Part shown: one piece after another, positions 33,801-64,000 of the stretch
How positions within the stretch are numbered: position 1 is the first letter of the stretch
Layout of the letters: each line of letters starts with the position of its first letter
NCBI RefSeq assembly: GCF_000224145.3
Contig: NC_020179.2
Span: forward strand, 1,451,612-1,515,611
Direction of reading: 5' to 3'
Length of the DNA stretch: 64,000 nt
DNA from: Ciona intestinalis
Taxonomy: Eukaryota; Chordata; Ascidiacea; Phlebobranchia; Cionidae
The notes under the pieces: model-generated
Told to the model about the DNA's origin: nothing
Databases searched by the model: none
What the model saw: only the letters and a program-made list of their open reading frames with translations
Position numbers and translations under genes: made by a program

Positions 33801-34112
33801 AATACTATAAGTTTAAATGCTGAAGAAAGGTTTAATTTTGCTTGTATGTTTGGAGCCGTGGTAAAGTGGTTAGCACGCCCGCCTCTAACCCAGAGGTAAT
33901 GGGTTCAAGGCTTGTCGCTGCTACCATTGTGGGCGAATATGTCCTTGGTCAAGACACTTAACGACAATGTTTAGACAGTTTTTAACTGCTTGATAAACTA
34001 ATATGACCTATTTTTTTATAATTTTAGGAATAGCCAAAATTTAAGTTTTTTTAAACTTAATTCTTTGAATTTTCAGATTGACTCACTTTTACGAAATGAC
34101 TACGTCAAATAA
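20365..34112 (+). CDS. TMF1: TATA element modulatory factor 1 (Golgi coiled-coil protein TMF/ARA160)
   Basis: Golgi-associated coiled-coil tether that binds Rab6 through its C-terminus. I place 24 exons: 20365-20527, 20975-21173, 21398-21657, 21977-22026, 22766-22874, 23952-24076, 24708-24780, 25005-25457, 25970-26022, 26669-26796, 26968-27067, 27901-28039, 28618-28760, 29179-29345, 29550-29706, 29951-30043, 30374-30530, 30723-30915, 31432-31597, 31818-31922, 32864-33001, 33170-33295, 33654-33764, 34077-34112. Together they give 1147 residues; human TMF1 has 1093. Diagnostic pieces in order: MSWFDFSDIAKTALNEAQKR, SSEIDILEHES, EGEALSKKHLQQSNVIKKLR, STRPLLRQMENLQATH, LLENLQSQLKQRDGEIAQLQ, MYGEKAEEAEELKLDLEDVK and final IDSLLRNDYVK. 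The first ~420 residues are Ser/Thr/Asp/Glu-rich and poorly conserved; the rest is coiled coil. The second ATG (20368) fits vertebrate starts better. Exon 21 uses a GC donor. AATAAA overlaps the stop codon. Confidence 0.95.
20580..20812 (-). mobile_element. SINE, diverged
   Basis: TTCTGTTCCATACACCTCAT and AGTGACCACTGGGTTGGAGC of the SINE body, in TMF1 intron 1. Confidence 0.75.
21240..21400 (+). repeat. ~52-bp tandem repeat, three copies, at the end of TMF1 intron 2
   Basis: The unit contains AGATTTTTAATTGTTT and TTTTTACCCTTTTT, with AGATTTTTA recurring at ~21259, 21310 and 21363. Each copy carries an AG preceded by pyrimidines, so it offers decoy acceptors just before the real one at 21397. 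Confidence 0.75.
22540..22736 (+). mobile_element. Cimi-type MITE
   Basis: Full copy in TMF1 intron 4, ending 29 bp before exon 5. Confidence 0.9.
22875..23951. other. TMF1 intron 5, AT-rich
   Basis: No gene or dispersed repeat seen. It holds a threefold ~30-bp repeat (GAATTTTGTTCATAAAA-type) at about 23654-23735. Confidence 0.6.
24163..24336 (+). repeat. ~165-bp GACAAATAAAG repeat
   Basis: Full copy, GTGTAGGAACCACGCTTATT to GAGACAAATAAAGTTGTTAT, with a TTA tail. Sense to TMF1, in intron 6. Confidence 0.8.
24345..24645 (+). mobile_element. tRNA-derived SINE, near full length
   Basis: Head GGCGCAGAGGCAAATTGTTT, B box AGGTTCAAGGCTTG and tail GTTACATTCATTCC. It starts almost directly after the GACAAATAAAG repeat. 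Confidence 0.85.
25850..25870 (+). repeat. TA/TG microsatellite
   Basis: Short TA then TG run in TMF1 intron 8. Confidence 0.8.
26516..26647 (+). mobile_element. SINE 3' part
   Basis: From ATCACCCACAAAGTAACATA to GTTACATTTAATACATTC. It ends ~20 bp before TMF1 exon 10. Confidence 0.8.
27174..27366 (+). mobile_element. Cimi-type MITE
   Basis: Full copy in TMF1 intron 11 flanked by TA-rich sequence, consistent with TA target sites. Confidence 0.9.
27653..27846 (+). mobile_element. Cimi-type MITE
   Basis: Full copy embedded in a TA run. This is one of the best-preserved copies. Confidence 0.95.
27846..27882 (+). repeat. TA microsatellite
   Basis: About 18 TA units between the MITE and the TMF1 exon 12 acceptor. 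Confidence 0.9.
28037..28420 (+). repeat. Diverged ~125-bp tandem repeat beginning at a 5' splice site
   Basis: The TMF1 exon 12 donor context GAAGGTATTTAATCCATTTT (28036 on) recurs at ~28161 as CAAGGTATTTAATTCATTTT. Downstream words TTTTTGATGCAGTT and TTCTAGATTCTAATTTT recur in two or three copies. At least one copy keeps a donor-like GT. Confidence 0.75.
28505..28598 (+). repeat. ~165-bp GACAAATAAAG repeat, truncated
   Basis: Keeps ACGCTTATTTTCCTCCAACT, GTTTTGTCGCTATATCCTGT and CATATTTCTAAATT, then stops. The TMF1 exon 13 acceptor follows within 20 bp. Confidence 0.75.
29131..29195 (+). repeat. Duplicated 3' splice site of TMF1 exon 14
   Basis: TTTTTCAGAAAGTTTCCGC occurs at 29131-29149 and again at 29171-29189, 40 bp apart, with a third TTTCAG at 29158-29163. 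The downstream copy continues into coding sequence; using the first would shift frame, and using the middle one would add five codons in frame. Confidence 0.85.
29398..29535 (+). mobile_element. Partial Cimi-type MITE with internal triplication
   Basis: Left part from GTGGGGTAAAATGGGAAATT. The word TTAACAATGGTCTATGG is then repeated three times (about 29461, 29486, 29516) and leads into the TMF1 exon 15 acceptor region. Confidence 0.8.
29803..29940 (+). repeat. ~165-bp GACAAATAAAG repeat
   Basis: Lacks the first ~25 bp. Ends GAGACAAATAAAGTTAG, and the TMF1 exon 16 acceptor (TTGTTTTAG) follows within ~10 bp. Confidence 0.8.
30112..30330 (+). mobile_element. tRNA-derived SINE, ends truncated
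   Basis: GCCTGCACCTAACCCAGAGG, GGGTTCAAGCCTCGTCGC and the following body. In TMF1 intron 16. Confidence 0.85.
30928..31111 (-). mobile_element. Cimi-type MITE
   Basis: Starts only 12 bp after the TMF1 exon 18 donor. Confidence 0.9.
31950..32136 (+). mobile_element. SINE 3' half
   Basis: GCTCCAGCCCATTGAGCACT to AAATTACATTTATTCC, in TMF1 intron 20. Confidence 0.8.
32505..32699 (-). mobile_element. Cimi-type MITE
   Basis: Full inverted copy in TMF1 intron 20. Confidence 0.9.
32700..32835 (-). repeat. Tandem duplication of MITE right half plus flank
   Basis: The right half of the preceding MITE and its ATATATAGTCTGTATATAAA flank are repeated almost exactly (MITE part 32729-32815), period ~107 bp, ending ~30 bp before TMF1 exon 21. 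Confidence 0.9.
32996..33082 (+). repeat. 54-bp duplication spanning the TMF1 exon 21 5' splice site
   Basis: CTGCAGGCACGTGCAAGTTT (32996) recurs as CTGCAGGCAGGTGCCAAGTT (33050), followed by TTTGATTTTTT in both. The downstream copy has a better donor-like CAGGTG. Confidence 0.85.
33411..33600 (+). mobile_element. Cimi-type MITE
   Basis: Full copy in TMF1 intron 22, ~50 bp before exon 23. Confidence 0.9.
33849..33975 (+). mobile_element. SINE head only
   Basis: GGAGCCGTGGTAAAGTGGTT, GGGTTCAAGGCTTGTCGC and CAAGACACTTAACG. The 3' part is missing, so the copy is not a 5' truncation. Confidence 0.85.
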
Positions 34113-35655
34113 ATTTCTTTCTCCAATAAGCCATCTCCATGTATTTGTGTATATTCCAAATGAAGCAATTACTTGGTAAATTCAACATTTTAACCCTGAA
34201 GCTTTACACCCTACTGCGTGCACTTATTTTGCATGCAGATATGATACAATTTTATTCATAAAACTGAAATATCAGTAATTGGAAAAAAATTGAGTTTGCA
34301 CTTTTCTGGTAAACTATTTTCTCCATGTAGATATACCAGATTGTCATTTTTGCCGCTTATTTATTTATTTTAGACCCAACATGCTAAGATTTCTATTGTA
34401 ACGGTGCAATAGTGTCTGAATCTTATTGAATAAATATTATGCAGACTGACTGTCAATTGTGACATAGTGTGTTTATTTGTCGTCAACTGACATATTATGT
34501 TGGTAACAAGCACAAACTGTTTGTGACAGAAAAAATGTCTGGTTGAAATAAAATGTCCTGGAAAGACAAAATGCTTGTTAGTGTCTGTGACAGACAAGCT
34601 TGTAAAGAGCAAAAAAGTTACTGGTGGCCAAAATAGAATTGTGACGAACAAAAAACGCTAATAACGGCCCAAAGATTTTTAGTCGATATAAATGTTGATA
34701 TAAATGTTATGGCGGCCAAAAAACATTCTAGACCCAAAAAATATTTGTTATAGTTATTATAGAGTAAAATGTTTTTGATTTAAAATCAAATATCTCTGAC
34801 TCTGAATTACATTAGAAATATATCATCGTATTTATCATATGCGTATGACCTTAATTTTACATTATCAACTTTTCGTACGATGTGAACTGTTCAAACATAT
34901 AGTTAAAACGCTACACTGGGACTAATACTAAAGTCAGTAAAGTGTCTATTTGACTTTGAATGCTGAACTTACAGTAATACTAGCATTTAAACTGTATCTT
35001 AAAAGTTAAGACTAAGCGTTCTTATAAAATATCTTGATGGCAAAATTACGGTCTGTAAACTCTCTCTTTACCGTTGTTTAACAAATTAACAAAATAAACA
35101 ATTCAGTGGTACTCTTTTATTAATTGTGTGAAAGAGTACTTGAAACACACATTGTTTTTTACTTTTCTCGATGTCATTTCAACCAGTGGGGTTCTGAATA
35201 ATGGGGCAAGTTTGGGAACACTTTCGCAAAAATTTGAACATTATGCGTGTTTAGGTCTACGCTGGGGACAAGAAATTTGTTTTATTTTAACACGGCCGAG
35301 CACGGGCCTTATAAAAAGTAGAATAAAACTGAAAGTAAAAAGTGTGTTAGAACTTTTTGTCCAAAAATATAGGTTAGAGTTTAAATGTTTCATGGTGGGC
35401 AAGATACAGAATTTTCTCTTAATCAGTGGTAAAGTGCAAGTAAAAGAAAAACAAATTCATGTCGCATAGATTAAGTTAGTTTACCAAGTAGAAGTTTTAT
35501 GTGTTCCAGTTTCTTTTTATAGGAATTAAAGTGTACCAAAGCTACCATATTTGTGTTCAAGCCACTTACAGCAGCTCAAGGTTTTTTTTATGCCAATGCA
35601 ATTTCGAGACATTGCACAATTGAAACTGGGAATGTGTGTGTTTGGTTCGTGGAAG
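34113..35655. other. Convergent 3' regions of TMF1 and CNOT3
   Basis: No gene or dispersed repeat recognised. AATAAA occurs on the plus strand near 34425 and 34546, and on the minus strand at 35116-35121 (possible CNOT3 poly(A) signal, ~540 bp after its stop). The plus-strand open frame at 35128-35469 is probably chance within the antisense UTR. Confidence 0.55.
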
Positions 35656-37803
35656 CTACTGCAGCTCCCGGTCCTCCAAATACCTGTACTCAAAGGTGAA
35701 GCCTTCCTTTTTCCGCTGGCCCCACTTCTCATAGTCAAAGTAAATGTAGGTACCTTGCTCATATTCATCTGTGATGGTCTTGGGTTCTTCGTGGCGCTGA
35801 AACCACATCATGTACTTTGTATGGAAGCGCCAGGACTGCTTCTTCAGTGCCTTGGCCGCCATGTATTGGGCCTTAGTTGCCTCCATGTAGTAGAAAATAA
35901 AAAAGAGCGTCTCCGTCGACAGCCGTAGGTAAAACTCCACGGAGTCATGATGGGGTAAAGGGGTCTGGTGGTAATAGGAAGGGGTGGGACAGGGGTTTCT
36001 TGGAAGGTAATGGCGCAAACGCTCTGAATCTGAAGGGTGCGGCATATGCCTCCAACACGCATCTAGCATTGCTTGCTGGTACATATTCTCTTTACTGAGT
36101 GATACTGGGCCTAATGGAGCAACTCCAAGAAGGGGTTGAATTCTTGCTTCTCCGCCACCCATAGGCAGTTGTTGAGCAGCTGTTTGCTGCTGTTGAACCA
36201 CAACACTTAATGATGTTAAATCCGGTCTAGACTGGTTTGTTGCGGTTATAAGCGGCTCTGTATTGTGTGGTGGAAAGGGAGGAGAAGTTACGGTTCTCTG
36301 CTCTAAACCAGCATTCGCGATTGCTTGCTCTGCCATACTTTTCAATGATGATAAATCGACATGAGAGGTTTGAGGGCCGTTTGGTAAGCTGGGTCCATTC
36401 GTCGTTGGGGTTTGGGAATGTGGGGCTTCGGTTGGGGCAGGGGTTACAGAACCCACTAAGTCGGGTAAGTTTGAAACAGTGACAGGCGGTGAGGTTGCCG
36501 GCTCCGGATTTGAAGTAAGCGAAAGAGACGCAACGCTTGAAACGATGCTATTAACTGCGTTTCTAACTTCAACATTATTAGCTTCCGATAACGAGCTATG
36601 ATTGCTACCATGCCAGGAGGACTCAAATGACCTCTGGGCCTGGGATTTTTTTGTCGGTGACGGTGACTCTGGTGGAAGAATGGTTCTTGAAGCAGTGACT
36701 TGGGTCTGGGAAACATGATTAGAGGTTACAGATTGCATTCCACCTGCAGCTGCAGCGTATGGCTGACTATGTGCTGTTGGGGGCGGACCTTTCTGTGGTT
36801 TATTGGTTGTAATAGGATTGGTAGGCTGAAAAGCCATGGACCTGGGAGTTGTAGACGTTTGCCTCTGTATATTATTGATTGGTTTATGGGGCGAAATAAG
36901 GTCATCAGATTTGCTTCTTTTTCTAGGCTCTTCTTCTTTTATACTAGAAGGGGTTGAATGATTGGTGTTGTTCTGTGGGGTGGGGGAAGAATCTGCAGAC
37001 TTTATTTCATCCTCGTCTTTTGAGCTGTTGTTATTCAAACTGGTGTTAGAAATCTTTTCCCCAGGACCTGGTGACCCTGCTGTAGCAGTGATAGCGACAA
37101 TTGATTCGTCCAATCCCATGTCCTCATATATGAACTCATTATCTTCATAATCAGGGTCCTGGCATGCCTCCATGTAATACTCAATATCATCTCTAATTAT
37201 GTTGATTTTGTCCGCTGATATCGTCTCGTTGTCTAGCATTCTCATTAGGGTTTCAAGGTTCCGTATATGGTATCTATGTTTTTCAAGGAAGGCCACTAAC
37301 TCCGCCTGCCGCACCGTTTTATCGGCCGTCAACTTCTTTTTTCTTGAGATCGAGTTAAAAGATTCAATTTCGCTCTCAAACATATCCACTTGCCGATTAA
37401 TTGCATCTATCGTACTTTGCAGCCACTGCATCGTTTCTTCTCTCTCCTTTTGCTCTGGATCTTTTTTCGCCGCTAAACCAAGCCCTTCTTTCGAATACGC
37501 CTTGGTTTTCGTCTCTCTTTCTACAACTTTAAAACGCTCCATCTGTGTTTCAATTAATTTCCGGTTTTCTAAAAGTAGCCTTTTATCTTTGACTTCATTT
37601 GACGCTGCCCACGTTTTGATTTGGTCCCTTAACCTCTGCAATTTTTTTATTTCTTTTTTCAGGTCACTTTCATACTTATCCTTCTGATTTGTGTTGTTAG
37701 CATTTGATAGCTTCATCCAAATGTCTTCGAAAGTCTCCACGCCTTCAGTTACTTTTTTATAACACCGCTCCATTTCACCTTGCAGTTTTCGTTTGTCAGC
37801 CAT
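35656..37803 (-). CDS. CNOT3: CCR4-NOT complex subunit 3, single coding exon
   Basis: Scaffold subunit of the CCR4-NOT deadenylase, acting in cytoplasmic mRNA decay. One open frame of 715 codons. Residues 1-~230 are the Not3-type N-terminal coiled-coil domain (MADKRKLQGEMERCYKKVTE, LQRLRDQIKTWAASNEVKDK, KKDPEQKEREETMQWL, RYHIRNLETLMRMLDN). Residues ~240-560 form a Ser/Pro/Thr/Asn-rich linker. The rest holds the NOT box (FYLRLSTETLFFIFYYMEAT, AAKALKKQSWRFHTKYMMWF, ending FEYRYLEDRELQ), nearly identical to vertebrate CNOT3 at its C-terminus. It is slightly shorter than human (~750) through the linker. No intron interrupts the frame, in contrast to every neighbour. An AG acceptor (TTTTTAATGTAG) ~20 bp before the start may be a 5'UTR intron or trans-splice site. 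Confidence 0.96.
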   Translation of the reverse strand: MADKRKLQGEMERCYKKVTEGVETFEDIWMKLSNANNTNQKDKYESDLKKEIKKLQRLRDQIKTWAASNEVKDKRLLLENRKLIETQMERFKVVERETKTKAYSKEGLGLAAKKDPEQKEREETMQWLQSTIDAINRQVDMFESEIESFNSISRKKKLTADKTVRQAELVAFLEKHRYHIRNLETLMRMLDNETISADKINIIRDDIEYYMEACQDPDYEDNEFIYEDMGLDESIVAITATAGSPGPGEKISNTSLNNNSSKDEDEIKSADSSPTPQNNTNHSTPSSIKEEEPRKRSKSDDLISPHKPINNIQRQTSTTPRSMAFQPTNPITTNKPQKGPPPTAHSQPYAAAAGGMQSVTSNHVSQTQVTASRTILPPESPSPTKKSQAQRSFESSWHGSNHSSLSEANNVEVRNAVNSIVSSVASLSLTSNPEPATSPPVTVSNLPDLVGSVTPAPTEAPHSQTPTTNGPSLPNGPQTSHVDLSSLKSMAEQAIANAGLEQRTVTSPPFPPHNTEPLITATNQSRPDLTSLSVVVQQQQTAAQQLPMGGGEARIQPLLGVAPLGPVSLSKENMYQQAMLDACWRHMPHPSDSERLRHYLPRNPCPTPSYYHQTPLPHHDSVEFYLRLSTETLFFIFYYMEATKAQYMAAKALKKQSWRFHTKYMMWFQRHEEPKTITDEYEQGTYIYFDYEKWGQRKKEGFTFEYRYLEDRELQ

Positions 37804-38807
37804 GTTGTTTTTGTCAGGTACCTACATTAAAAATGTCACAAATTAGACTGCAAAGCACAGAATTGTGCACAACCAAAGCAATATTCACCTCTTTTGTGTC
37901 CAAAAACGCAACAGTAGCACAGTAACATTAAGATATTCACAGCAAGATTTCCCTGCACAAACGAAAAAAGAACATGTTAGATTTTCTAAACCTCAACCCT
38001 TTGTAACTATAGAAAAACTCTACATACATTTCTCTAAATACAAACAAGCTAAATTTGGTTTTAAAATCAAAGCCTTGGGCTGTATGCCTGTATCTGTATG
38101 TATATGGAAAACTAATGAAAAGGTTTTGAAAAATACGATTCTATAGGCTTCTATTTCCTATTTAATCGCTAACTAATTCGACTGATAATCAAGATAACTT
38201 GCACTTCGCATATTCCTCGAAATAATACATTCAAATTGCTATTTAATAATGTATGCAGTTCTACAATAGCTTGTAAATTGCAAAGCATGTATTCACCAAT
38301 ATATCGCTAATTTGGACAAAGCTATTCTAATTTACAGTATACAAAAAGGATTTTTTCCAGCGACCATTTTCGGTACCTTTTAGTGGGACCATATACAGAA
38401 TTTTCCGCATTCGCGTCGCATATACAACTGCGTAAACGTAAATTGTCAACAAAACCACAAACTTCGTGCAAAATTATTTTATTAGTAACGCACAACTTCT
38501 ATATTTCTTATAACATTTGAAGGAAAATCTTACTTTTGAAACTGTCGCCCTTTTAAGTAGTGAGTTGGTCCATTTTATATGGTAAACCCCCAAAAAGGGA
38601 AAAAAAAAAATATTTTTTTTGGGTTTAAACCCCCCTGTTAAATCCCCCCTTTATCATTGTTTAATGGTGTCTATCTTTTACACTGTATTTTATATGGTGG
38701 TTACCGGAAAAACGAGTGATACAAATCGAAATTTACTTTTTATTTCTTAAGCTTTTATTTGTCCAGATAAAAAGAATAAACAAATCTGATAAACCGTTTT
38801 TCTGTAC

Positions 38808-39062
38808 GAATGAATGTAACTTGCTTTCTACTAACGTTGTCGGAAAACGACAGTCCTTATAATACGGGTGCTGTTTCATACACCTTTTTATGTATGACTG
38901 GTATTTTAAACAACCCATTAGCAACCACTGGGTTGGAGCAATTGCCGTTAAGTGTCTTGCCCAAGGACACATACGCCCGCAATGGTAGCAGCTCTGGGCC
39001 TTGAATCCATTACCTCTGGATCAAAGGCAGGCGCGCTAACCATTTTGCCATGGCGCCGGACA
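38808..39062 (-). mobile_element. tRNA-derived SINE
   Basis: Near full length: tail GAATGTAACTTGC on the left, head GGCGCCATGGCAAAATGGTT (minus strand) on the right. Confidence 0.85.
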
Positions 39063-39671
39063 ACGAATAAAGGGTATGCTCTTCACTGCAATTAGGACTC
39101 CGCTGCATTGTATGCAAATATGGAATTTATTGTATAACACGTAAGCACATGTATTATCCCAATCTGATAGTTTCACAGTAGATACAAAAAAAACAGGAAA
39201 GCATAAGCACCGTTAGAAGCTGTCGCCACCCCGTCAATTGAAGAAAAGTGGGCGAAGCAACCGCAAAGTTAAAAATACTGATCCGCAAATGAAACTGTAG
39301 TAGCCACCCCAAGTATTGGGTGCTGGAAGTCGATAAAATGCAATGATTCTAAATCAATCAATTCTTGCAAGGAAATAAGTAAATAAAACGACAGGGCATT
39401 AGGAACCAATAAAACATGGATTCCACGAAAAACAGCACAGTTAATAAAGTGTAGTACGTGGTGGGGTAAAGCGGTTCGCGGCGCAAAATCTCTGCGTCAG
39501 AAGACCCCTGCATCTGGAGTCAAGTAGCACGGATTCGGGAAGGGGTCAGTGTTTTGGAATTTAGTTGTACTGTTTAATTAAGATGCCAGCACGGTAGTAT
39601 GACAAGATATTCAGTTATAAAAAAAACAGTAGAGTTTGGTGGGTTTTGACAGGCACTGTAAAGTTGTATTG

Positions 39672-39840
39672 AATGAATGAAAGTAACCTACTTTATCCTC
39701 GCGTGGCGGGAAAATGACAGTCATTAAACATGGGTGTTCTGTTTCATACACCTCATGGCAGGTTACGAGTAACCAAGTATGTTACTTTGTGAGTGATATT
39801 TTCATGTAATATTTGCATGAACCAATTGCTGTACTTTCAG
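39672..39840 (-). mobile_element. SINE 3' part
   Basis: GAATGAATGAAAGTAACCTA, TGTTCTGTTTCATACACCTC. The head is missing. Confidence 0.75.
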
Positions 39841-40314
39841 CTAGGTTAACACAGTAAAACCAATTGCTTTGTCTGTAAGGAACATTGCATGTAATTAAGT
39901 ACGCCTAAATCGACGCTGGAACTTGAGAATTGCTAGAAATATTTCGGCTCTTGGGATCTAACACTTGGGTGTTTTTTCGAGACTTTTCGGAGTGTATGCG
40001 ACCAAGGACTGCTGTGCAAAGTTCAGACGCCGCATTCGAGGAGACAAAGTGAAATAAAGCATCTATATCGACATGTGACGACTAATAGGAAACAGGAATA
40101 GGGGCTTGTAGACGATTGTTGAACGCAGTGGTTGATGTGTAATCTTTTTTTAGAGGAAAGTGACGTCATTTTTTAGATGTAGCGTCATACAATGACAGAA
40201 GTCCGTTTTTTATGACGACACAGAAATTTCGCTTGAAACCTGAGTTTGCTTTTTTTGCCACTATGGTAGCGGAACTGAAAAACTGGTTAGGTTATGGGGG
40301 TTTTAATGACGTTA

Positions 40315-61639
<21,325 letters not shown>

Positions 61640-63736
61640 ATTTGTATCTTCGTAAATGTTCGTGGCTAGTAGATCGTTATGCAAAACGACGTGGCTGAGT
61701 AGAATCATAGTATGCGCTAGTGCTGTGATAGCTTATTCATGCTGGTATCAGATACTGCATCCGCCAGCACTTGATTCTACAGCGCGGCAAACAGGGCAAA
61801 CAACTAAATAAGCGAAAATACCTACAGGAAAAACAAGGTTAACAGTGTTAAGTAACATTGATTGTATCCGGTCGTCGGGCGGGAACTACGGAAGAATGTT
61901 ACATTTGTGCTCTCGGAATTATCAGCTTCGGTTGTAATCTGCATGGCAAAACACGATCTAAGCTAGCAGCTTAAAGCCTGTCACACGTAAGCTAATGCAG
62001 AAGCCGTGTCGGCCGCGCAAACGACAAGTTATTTCCACAGCTCGGACTGTGCGACCTGTGAACTGTACCGGCTACCCTGTCGTTCTTGGAGACGGACTAA
62101 AATCAATAACAATTCCATTGAGAGTAACGAGAAAGCACCCGGTCGACTTCCGTTTCAATCTCGTGTCAATTTATTTACGATTTCCACGCTCCGCATAGAT
62201 TTAGGTAAACACTATACTCCTAATCCTACTGGTGTATACGCTATACTGCACTTTTTCAGGCGTATCTCCGAATTACACGGTGTTACTTGTATGGCCTTGT
62301 AAAAACATCGTTTTCTAATTCGTAGTTAAAAAACGATCGATATGCTAACGAGCCGTGTTACATGGCGAAAACGCCAACAAACAGCGGTCTACCATATAGT
62401 TAGTTTTGTATACAAATGTCTGTGTGCTGTTAAGTTGCTAGCACTAAATAAACCACGACTGCAACAGCACCGCTGCCAATTGATTTTACTGCCTTATCTT
62501 ACTAAAACGAATCAATGGTGTAGGACGTATGTTATCATGAACCGAAACATATCTCTTCACATAATTAAAAAAAGACACGAGCGACGTAAACCAAACTATT
62601 AACTAGATGGAAAATGAGTTTTTCAACTAAATGTAAACCAAAAATCCAAAAAATGTTTTCTTCTAGCGAAATGTAAACTTTTAACTGTAAGCGTGTTTTA
62701 ACAACTGTTGCTTTGTCCCTATATTTTGTCTTTGGTTTAAAATATTTCTAAATCTTCGCTACTGTAATCAAAGAGACAAATAAAGGTATAGTACTGACGA
62801 GCACTGTTGCACTGCTAATGCGCTAGGGCTAGAAGTTCAAAAACTAAGATATAAAAAACAGTTCTGCTGAATAAAAGCGGCAGTGAGGCCAGTTCCTCGC
62901 AAACGAATGCAAAAATATGAAGAAACCAGACAGCGGTTAAAGCCACAACAAGACAGTTGCGGTGAAACAACGGTTACTTATTCACGCAAAGAACATCGAT
63001 GTTTTTATAGGGTAAGCCAAATTACCTGCCCGATTGAGACGAAACAGCACATCGATTTTACCAGAATGAAATAAAAGTATGGAACAGAAATCTTTGGAAT
63101 TTGAGTGGATAGTGCATTAAAGGTGGTTTTCATTCACACACGTGTCATTTCGGGTCGTGAAATTCGGGATTTATTTTGTCTCCATTTAATTCGCTGGCGT
63201 TAGTGATTTAATCTTAATTTATGAAGGATTTATTCCCCATGGTCTTTTTTTAGAATACAGCTAAAAAGATTGCATTAAGTGGAACGACGACTGCTCATTT
63301 ATCATCGTAATAGTGACACGTTACATAACTGATACATATCGGTACAGATTCCATCTAAAAATAGAAACGAGTCGGATTTATACAGCATTAGACGAGCTGC
63401 CTCCCTGCCCGCAAGATTGGAAATAGAGATGGGAATTACAAAATTCTCTTTTCTAATTAAATAACGAAACCACAAAACTGCGTTACCAATAACAGAAAAT
63501 TTAGGGTGGCAACATAGAGAACGGCATTGCTTACAGTAAGAAATACCATGATATTCGCAAAATACTTGACAGTCTTTGTCAGCCGAAAAAGATTTATGAG
63601 ACTAACAAAAGTGGAGGACACGCAGTTGAGTTAATATTTGCCAAACGCAAATTCATTTCCTGGATACACTTTGTAATACGGGCGTACGCGTTTCGCGTAT
63701 TTACGGTGCTTTAAAAGATCGCGCAACCGGGTAATA
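61640..63736. other. Upstream flank of the cyclase gene
   Basis: Should hold the cyclase 5'UTR and promoter. Overlapping short plus-strand frames at 61995-62302 and frames at 62342-62602 and 62883-63074 show no recognisable domain and I do not call them genes. One GACAAATAAAG repeat is listed separately. Confidence 0.5.
62640..62793 (+). repeat. ~165-bp GACAAATAAAG repeat
   Basis: GAAATGTAAACTTTTAACTG, GTTGCTTTGTCCCTATATTT and AAAGAGACAAATAAAGG. The only copy here outside a gene model. Confidence 0.8.
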
Positions 63737-63928
63737 TAGTAGGGTGGAAAAATGGGACACCTTTAGCACATAATTTCCAAATATCCAGATCGTGTTTTTA
63801 ACAATTAACAACGGTTTATAGAAGTCGGGGGGACACGGTTTAAAAATTATTTGAAGGTTCTTTGTTTACTACCAAATGAGACGAGAAAATAGAATAAAAA
63901 GGTGTCCCATCTTCCCCCACCCTGCTAT
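63737..63928 (+). mobile_element. Cimi-type MITE
   Basis: TAGTAGGGTGGAAAAATGGG to TTCCCCCACCCTGCTATA. Confidence 0.9.
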
Positions 63929-64000
63929 ACGTTGGGGCTATTATTTCCTTTAAAGTGTGTTTCACAGTTCTCGGGCTCTATCAGCTGCGGACTGCATGCT

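Larger units (their letters stand above)
37804..40314. other. CNOT3 5' flank and cyclase 3' flank
   Basis: Contains the CNOT3 promoter and the 3' end of the adenylyl cyclase gene, two SINE pieces (listed) and a short self-complementary A/G/C-homopolymer block at ~38585-38650. No further gene is supported. Confidence 0.55.

Noticed and set aside
35128-35469. 113-codon plus-strand frame
   Set aside because: Lies in the region between convergent genes, probably antisense to the CNOT3 3'UTR; no recognisable domain.
37199-37687. 162-codon frame opposite CNOT3
   Set aside because: Shadow of the strongly conserved CNOT3 coding sequence on the other strand.
61995-62302. Two overlapping plus-strand frames in the cyclase upstream flank
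   Set aside because: No domain, no splice logic and no similarity I recognise; two frames over the same DNA suggest chance.

Overview
The window looks like nuclear DNA from a solitary ascidian of the Ciona intestinalis/robusta group. The evidence is an AT-rich genome with compact, canonical GT-AG introns, chordate-type orthologues, and dense short interspersed repeats. Two repeat families dominate: a ~190-bp MITE with GTAGGGTGGGG-type ends and a tRNA-derived SINE. They resemble what I recall as Cimi-1 and Cics-1 of Ciona, but I could not check the names. Four runs of N mark the window edge and three assembly gaps.

Layout. (1) 1-3697, minus strand: 5' half of EIF2B5 (eIF2B epsilon), five exons, running off the left edge. 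(2) 4201-6014, plus: complete UCHL5/UCH37, head-to-head with EIF2B5. (3) 6365-6436: tRNA-Asp(GTC), with a 5'-truncated copy at 9638, then a repeat-rich block with a gap and a ~510-bp duplication. (4) 10433-12770, plus: goose-type lysozyme. (5) 14016-14945, plus: a predicted GPI-anchored ten-cysteine Ly6/uPAR-like protein. (6) 17045-19397, minus: an MS4A/CD20-like four-span membrane protein. (7) 20365-34112, plus: TMF1, a Golgi coiled-coil protein, 24 exons. (8) 35656-37803, minus: CNOT3 as one uninterrupted 715-codon exon. (9) 40315-61639, minus: a membrane adenylyl cyclase of the ADCY5/6 type, 25 visible coding exons, probably with one transmembrane exon hidden in a gap. (10) 61.7-64 kb: the upstream flank of that gene, no gene seen.

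The genes do not form a pathway. Most are housekeeping: translation initiation, proteasomal deubiquitination, Golgi tethering, mRNA deadenylation and cAMP signalling. The lysozyme, Ly6-like and MS4A-like genes form a short block of possible defence or cell-surface genes between them. Exon boundaries were set by hand from GT/AG signals, reading-phase continuity and remembered vertebrate protein sequences. Each completed gene model sums to a multiple of three.

The most interesting sequence-level observations concern introns. Several contain local tandem duplications that copy a real splice site next to itself (TMF1 introns 12 and 21 and exon 14; cyclase introns after exons 4 and 13). A ~165-bp repeat ending in GACAAATAAAG lies in the sense direction in every intron where it occurs, and in three cases sits directly before a functional 3' splice site.
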